A DNA stretch of 64,000 bases from Aquisalibacillus elongatus (lineage in GTDB: Bacteria > Bacillota > Bacilli > Bacillales > Alkalibacillaceae), in NCBI RefSeq assembly GCF_003843875.1, contig NZ_RKRF01000008.1, positions 1 to 64,000 of the forward strand, given 5' to 3'. How positions within the stretch are numbered: position 1 is the stretch's first letter; each line of letters starts with the position of its first letter. Positions 60,426 to 64,000 of the stretch are shown piece after piece. The position numbers and the translations under genes are program-made. Under the pieces are notes generated by a model. It had not been told where the DNA came from. It ran no database searches and saw only the letters and a list, made by a program, of their open reading frames with translations.

Positions 60426-60647
60426 ATGAAATGTCAGATTAATGCTATGTTATTAGCTGTCTTTGTTATTGTGTATTTACAGATATTTTCGTACCTCAGC
60501 GGACTGACCGCTTTTGAGTCATACGTTGGGGGTTTTTGGAATGGTACTATCGGCCTTAGCGTCGCTATTGGATTAGCCGTTTGGACGAGGAACCGAATAG
60601 TCAAAGGGAGAGCGTGTCGGATTCCTAGTTCAAAACTTGTACAATAA
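60426..60647 (+). CDS. Small membrane protein, unknown
   Basis: 73 residues with two hydrophobic helices (about 7-27 and 38-55) and a basic tail (RNRIVKGRACRIPSSK). AGGAGGT lies 8 bases before the ATG. Its last 23 bases overlap the 3' end of the convergent gene 60625-60858. Confidence 0.6.
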   Translation: MKCQINAMLLAVFVIVYLQIFSYLSGLTAFESYVGGFWNGTIGLSVAIGLAVWTRNRIVKGRACRIPSSKLVQ

Positions 60648-60858
60648 ATGAAACTAAAAAGAACCCTGATAATAGAAAATAAATGTAGCCAAAATTACGT
60701 TTACCTTCATTGTAAGCTGAAACCCCAGAAACGCCTGTTACGACAGCGACGAGTAAGAATAAGTACGTCGTGTTGAGGTAAAACCCGTCATACAGGTAAT
60801 GTAGGATAAAAATTAAGACCGCGATGGCAATCACGCCGAGTTCTAGTTTTCGTAGCAT
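60625..60858 (-). CDS. Small membrane protein (DUF3953-like)
   Basis: 77 residues with three hydrophobic segments (about 8-22, 30-47 and 57-75). GYIYFLLSGFFLVSF and NEGKRNFG resemble small DUF3953-type Bacillus proteins, a tentative match. Ribosome site aaagg. Tail-to-tail overlap with the preceding gene. Confidence 0.6.
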   Translation of the reverse strand: MLRKLELGVIAIAVLIFILHYLYDGFYLNTTYLFLLVAVVTGVSGVSAYNEGKRNFGYIYFLLSGFFLVSFIVQVLN

Positions 60859-60906
60859 ATTAAAAATCCTTTCTTATAATCTAGCTTTAGTATATATGAA
60901 ATCGAA

Positions 60907-61497
60907 TTATCGTGCAGTGACCTTTACAACTTTTTCGACGATAGGAAAGATGAAGTATCCCAATATGAATCCCGTAAGATTAAGGAGCAAGTCATCAATA
61001 TCCATATTACCTCGATCTGTCAGTAGTTGTGAAGCTTCAATGATGCTGATGGTTAGGACGGTGTAAAATACTAAGGTTAATAATTTGGGACTTTTACTAA
61101 TAAAACGGTAGTAGATTCCAAACGGCATAAACAACACCACGTTAGCCCCTAAATTGTAAAAAGCCACAAGCGGATCAGCGTATTCTGAGAGATACAATTG
61201 AATCGTTTCAAACGGAATGAGGTTAATACTTTCCCGTGGTTGGTAGTTCGGGCGGAAAAATAGTAGGATCAGTAAGATGGCTGAATATAAGCCTGTTGCC
61301 AAATGAATAACTTTCCGCGAAACGATGATTGTCGCTTTTAACCAAAGGGCACCTAGAAATAACGCCGTGATCGTTATACCAATCCAAATGAGCCCAACGA
61401 CAACGGGGTTCAGATATGCAATCAGCTGTGACCAAATAGGGAATAGAGATATGAATAAAATCTGAGCTAAGATGAAGCTAATCCATAATGGTAACAT
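60907..61497 (-). CDS. VanZ-family membrane protein
   Basis: 196 residues from ATG 61497, preceded by ctggagg. Five to six helices. VanZ-like segments: NLIPFETI, NLGANVVLFMPFGIYY and RGNMDIDDLLLNLTGFILGY. The family includes the teicoplanin-resistance accessory VanZ, but most members have unknown roles in the envelope. Single gene. Confidence 0.85.
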   Translation of the reverse strand: MLPLWISFILAQILFISLFPIWSQLIAYLNPVVVGLIWIGITITALFLGALWLKATIIVSRKVIHLATGLYSAILLILLFFRPNYQPRESINLIPFETIQLYLSEYADPLVAFYNLGANVVLFMPFGIYYRFISKSPKLLTLVFYTVLTISIIEASQLLTDRGNMDIDDLLLNLTGFILGYFIFPIVEKVVKVTAR

Positions 61498-61577
61498 ATG
61501 GCCTCCAGATGGCAATCTTTTAACAATAGTATATTAGGAGTTTATGACAGGAGCAAGTCGTCATGATGGTTGTGAGG

Positions 61578-61608
61578 AAACTACTAGACTAGGTTTAGTA
61601 GTTTTTTA
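61578..61608 (+). terminator. Terminator-like hairpin on the plus strand
   Basis: aaactacta / tagtagttt (61578-61586, 61596-61604), followed by TTTT. No plus-strand gene precedes it; array I begins in its T run. It may be a remnant of a lost gene. The 438-bp gap 61498-61935 holds this, array I and a short ORF. Confidence 0.5.
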
Positions 61609-61767
61609 TTCTCTAAAAATGCTATTTATTATCTACTCTGGGTGGTTTATTCTCCATTATCTACGGTTTATTATCTAATTCTAGAAGTTTATTATATAAA
61701 TTTAAACTTTTATTCTCTATTTCGGCACTTTTATTATCTAAAAGGGGTTCTTTATTCTCTAAATCGT
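61605..61767. repeat. 21-bp-periodic array I, motif TTTATT(C/A)TCTA
   Basis: Eight unit starts at 61605, 61625, 61646, 61667, 61688, 61709, 61730 and 61751: one 20-bp step, then six exact 21-bp steps. The longest array in the window. Minus-strand frames would read heptads such as LDNKxxx but contain stops. Confidence 0.9.
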
Positions 61768-61768
61768 C

Positions 61769-61900
61769 GTGGCTTGCAAAAAAGGTCAAGACGACTTACG
61801 CGAACAACTGGGGAGACGTGAAGGTAAAGCGGACTATATTCAGCATAAATTAATGGAACACGATGAAGATATCTTTCATTTGAAAAAAAGAGCTTACTAG
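61769..61900 (+). CDS. Possible small ORF or gene remnant beside array I
   Basis: A 43-codon frame from GTG 61769 to TAG 61898-61900: KKGQDDLREQLGRREGKA then IQHKLMEHDEDIFHLKK. The composition is protein-like and helical, as in the C-terminus of a larger gene. No ribosome site precedes it, and array I ends where it begins. It may be the tail of a gene whose front has been lost. Confidence 0.3.
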   Translation: MACKKGQDDLREQLGRREGKADYIQHKLMEHDEDIFHLKKRAY

Positions 61901-61903
61901 ACT

Positions 61904-61932
61904 AAACCCACTACAAATGATGTAGTGGGTTT
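61904..61932. terminator. Terminator between the small ORF and the 61936-62346 gene
   Basis: 12-bp stem aaacccactaca / tgtagtgggttt (61904-61915, 61921-61932), loop aatga, T-rich downstream on the plus strand. Confidence 0.8.
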
Positions 61933-61935
61933 TAT

Positions 61936-62346
61936 TTACTTACAGGCTTCATGATCACTGTATCCGTTTTTTACTTTTATGACGTGTCCAGTCTCTTTTT
62001 CCACATAAACAACTTTCTGGTCGCAAAAATCACCTCTATGTCTGAATTCAACCACGAAGTAATCACCTTGATCGGTTACGTTATCAATTTCCTCGTCAGG
62101 ATAATCAGACCATTTAATACCAGAGACTGTATTCCATGCTGAATCCTGGTTAGGTAAATAAGTATTGATTCGCCCTTCGACATGACGATTGGCGATTGCC
62201 TGAGCGTGCTCCTCTGATAATGGTAGATCATCTTGATTTATTTTAAGAGATTCGAATGCCCAAGATTTATTTGAACTTTGGAACCAAACGATTGAGGCAA
62301 CAACCACAACGAGAATGATCGAAGCTAGAATCAAAGTTTTCTTCAT
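61936..62346 (-). CDS. Exported or anchored small protein, unknown
   Basis: 136 residues with an N-terminal hydrophobic signal or anchor (LILASIILVVVVASIVWF). The soluble part has YFVVEFRHRGDFCDQKVVYVEKETGHVIKVKNG, reminiscent of PepSY-like or inhibitor-type beta meanders. Two Cys (in DFCDQK and at EACK) might form a disulfide outside the cell. Start ATG follows ggagga. Function unknown. Confidence 0.6.
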   Translation of the reverse strand: MKKTLILASIILVVVVASIVWFQSSNKSWAFESLKINQDDLPLSEEHAQAIANRHVEGRINTYLPNQDSAWNTVSGIKWSDYPDEEIDNVTDQGDYFVVEFRHRGDFCDQKVVYVEKETGHVIKVKNGYSDHEACK

Positions 62347-62531
62347 GATTTCCTCCGAGACTTGATTTGGTATAAATTTTACAGTTTGTATAGGTGTATT
62401 TCAAGGTGCTCCATGTACGACTTTGTCCGTACACGGCTGGCCAGTCAACTATCCATTTTTAATAATTCTTGAAACATAGTTGAGGACTTTTTCGTATTTG
62501 TTTGTAAGTACATATGTAAGGAGTAGAAATC

Positions 62532-63140
62532 ATGAAAATTAGATTTAGTATTCCAAAAGCGGATCATGAATATGAACAGGAGTTAAAACAAAACAATTGG
62601 ACCCCGTTAAAAGAGCCCCAAAGTATAGGGAAGGCAACGCTTATCTCAATTCCGTTTATGATAGTTAACCTAGTCATATGCTTGGCGGTCATCATAATGG
62701 TAGATGGCCTTTCCTGGCACGAGTTTGGTTTTACTGAAGAGGGATTTAGGTTTACGCTCTCGTTATCGCATATAGTGTGGTTCTTTGCCATGATTATTAT
62801 TCATGAACTGATTCATTTAGTGTTTGTCCCCAACTTCTTGAAATCTAACAAAACTTATCTTGGGATTACATTACAGGCAGGTTTTATCTTGACGGAGGAT
62901 ATGATCTCTAAATCTCGATTTCTAATAGTCTCGTTTGCCCCGTTTATCTTGATCTCGATAATATTACCAATCATTTTAAGTTGGTTCGGTTTGTTAACGC
63001 CTTTATTGAAAGTGCTAATCATCATTAATGGAGTGTCTTCGTCTGTGGATTTTCTAAATTCCTTTATGATCATGAGGCAGGTGCCTAAAGGAGGCAGTAT
63101 TATTAATAACGGCTTTAGAACATATTGGAAAGCAGCATAG
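62532..63140 (+). CDS. DUF3267 membrane protein with HExxH-type motif
   Basis: 202 residues with four helices. The second helix carries IIIHELIHLVFVPNF near 95, an HExxH zinc-metallopeptidase-like motif typical of DUF3267. SFAPFILISIILPIIL and VSSSVDFLNSFMIMRQVPKGG follow. Family function is unclear; it resembles intramembrane site-2-type proteases. Ribosome site aaggagt. Confidence 0.85.
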   Translation: MKIRFSIPKADHEYEQELKQNNWTPLKEPQSIGKATLISIPFMIVNLVICLAVIIMVDGLSWHEFGFTEEGFRFTLSLSHIVWFFAMIIIHELIHLVFVPNFLKSNKTYLGITLQAGFILTEDMISKSRFLIVSFAPFILISIILPIILSWFGLLTPLLKVLIIINGVSSSVDFLNSFMIMRQVPKGGSIINNGFRTYWKAA

Positions 63141-63201
63141 ATCTTATAATCATTTTGAGGTATGGAATGGCTCCATCATTAGGTTTTAGGAATTTGTCAC
63201 A

Positions 63202-63252
63202 TATAAGGAAAACGGAACACCCATTTTGCGCAGGCGTTCCGTTTTCCTTATA
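63202..63252. terminator. Strong bidirectional terminator
   Basis: Perfect 17-bp arms (63202-63218 and 63236-63252), 17-base loop, ttat/ataa flanks. It lies between two convergent genes. Confidence 0.85.
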
Positions 63253-63281
63253 AATTAGAATCTTCCCTCATAACCTCTCCG

Positions 63282-64000
63282 TCACAGTGCATCGCTGATG
63301 ACTTTTCGGTAGTAGATGACCGAAAGTATACCGAAGATTGAGTATAAGAGTGTATATAATCCCATCACGATGAACATCGGTGTCCAAACTTCTGATCCGA
63401 AGAAGAACCAGCCTGATTGTACGGCAAAATAACTGTGTAGTAATCCAATGGCCAGAGGAATTCCAAAGTTAAAAAGTTGCTTATACTGGATTCCTTTTAA
63501 CAAATCAAACTGAGTGAAGCCAAGTTTCCTAAGAACAGTGTAACTGGACTTCTCACTTTCACTCTCATCCATTTGTTTAAAGTAAAGGACGCAGCCTGAT
63601 GTAATCAGAAATGTGAGACCAAGAAATCCGACAATAAACATGATGAGTCCCATGTTCATTTTCTGCCTTTCGCTTTGATTTAACTTTGACTCATTCCCCG
63701 CCAAATCGTCTATATTATGACTTAAGAATAAATTGTTTGCTTCCTCTAAATCGTTGACATCAATCCCCGTAAACATTAAAGAACTTCTTTGGAATTCAGG
63801 GTCTAAATCATCTTTTAGTTTTTCGTAAGTCGATGTATCAACGACAGCTAATGGCATGCCACCGCCATTCGTGAAATAAGATGAAACGAGATACTCACGG
63901 TTCAAGCCAGTTTGCTGAAGCTCATAAGTGTCGTTTTGACCATTTAAAATTATTTCTCCAGATTCCTTAATCGTCATAAAACGCATCATAAGGTCAGAGT
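63282..64000 (-). CDS. BceB-like ABC transporter permease, C-terminal part (cut by window edge)
   Basis: The frame is open to the right edge; 239 codons are visible. It shows an extracytoplasmic region (DPEFQRSSLMFTGIDVNDLEEANN) then a FtsX-like membrane domain: LIMFIVGFLGLTFLITSGCVLYF, ESEKSSYTVLRKLGFTQFDLLKGI and the last two helices. The pattern ESxxxxYxxLRKLG is typical of BceB/VraG-type antimicrobial-peptide transporters, which have an ATPase partner and often a BceRS two-component system. Those would lie beyond base 64000. Confidence 0.8.
   Translation of the reverse strand, partial: SDLMMRFMTIKESGEIILNGQNDTYELQQTGLNREYLVSSYFTNGGGMPLAVVDTSTYEKLKDDLDPEFQRSSLMFTGIDVNDLEEANNLFLSHNIDDLAGNESKLNQSERQKMNMGLIMFIVGFLGLTFLITSGCVLYFKQMDESESEKSSYTVLRKLGFTQFDLLKGIQYKQLFNFGIPLAIGLLHSYFAVQSGWFFFGSEVWTPMFIVMGLYTLLYSIFGILSVIYYRKVISDAL

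Overview
The window looks like chromosomal DNA from a low-GC Firmicute of the family Bacillaceae. The grounds are strong AGGAGG-type ribosome binding sites, frequent GTG and TTG starts, a citA/citR pair close to that of Bacillus subtilis, a typical MntR with an MntR-type operator, CcpA-type cre sites, and Bacillus-typical families (DUF3231, DUF421, DUF3427, TIGR04104, DUF3267). Acidic proteins and many small membrane proteins would suit a halotolerant or alkaliphilic member. Genus cannot be fixed from sequence alone. No rRNA, tRNA, CRISPR array or prophage was seen. The only transposon trace is the end of an IS150-type element at the left edge.

Layout. 1-8.5 kb: IS end, GDSL hydrolase, Gly/Tyr-rich protein, RND pump, GrpB-like protein, citA/citR with a perfect 15-bp palindrome between them, and a SnoaL-like protein. 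8.6-19.4 kb: MBL hydrolase, amidohydrolase, small membrane proteins including two tandem paralogues, a YeeE/YedE transporter, DUF421, a lipoprotein, a hotdog thioesterase, a DUF3231 gene broken by an in-frame stop, a cupin, mntR, a ZIP metal transporter with two MntR-type boxes, and a gamma-carbonic-anhydrase-like protein. 19.4-39.1 kb: the metabolic core. A PaaX-type regulator faces paaABCD, EthD, two crotonases, an aldehyde dehydrogenase, a 3-hydroxyacyl-CoA dehydrogenase and a thiolase. Then come an NMO-type flavoprotein, a hotdog thioesterase, a phenylalanine-dehydrogenase-like enzyme, a complete E1a/E1b/E2/E3 2-oxoacid dehydrogenase complex and a TrpXYZ-like ABC importer. Read together they suggest uptake of aromatic amino acids, deamination to phenylpyruvate, oxidative decarboxylation straight to phenylacetyl-CoA, and epoxidation plus beta-oxidation. 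No paaK, paaE or paaZ is present in the window.

39.1-52.1 kb: accessory region with an accA-like remnant, YiaA-type protein, serine hydrolase, HD hydrolase, tandem paralogous lipoproteins, an HNH protein, a MazG-like pyrophosphohydrolase, a NERD/UvrD helicase, a divergent PLD/SF2-helicase/DUF3427 protein and a DUF1643 protein. This resembles a defence or DNA-repair neighbourhood. 52.3-57.5 kb: a four-carbon acid-sugar (threonate/erythronate) module with a PrpR-like regulator lacking GAFTGA, a KdgT-type permease, a DUF1537 kinase and a PdxA2-type dehydrogenase. 57.6-64 kb: small membrane and exported proteins, an MHYT-GGDEF diguanylate cyclase, a VanZ protein, a DUF3267 protein and the C-terminal part of a BceB-like permease that runs off the right edge.

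The most striking unexplained signal is a family of intergenic arrays. Nine separate gaps carry short degenerate tandem repeats whose motifs differ from gap to gap but whose period is almost always exactly 21 bp. Two of them, 26 kb apart, share motif and the same unusual spacing (22, 42, 21, 21). 21 bp is two turns of B-DNA and also seven codons. Several arrays contain stop codons in the repeating frames, so a structural or protein-binding role seems more likely than a coding one.
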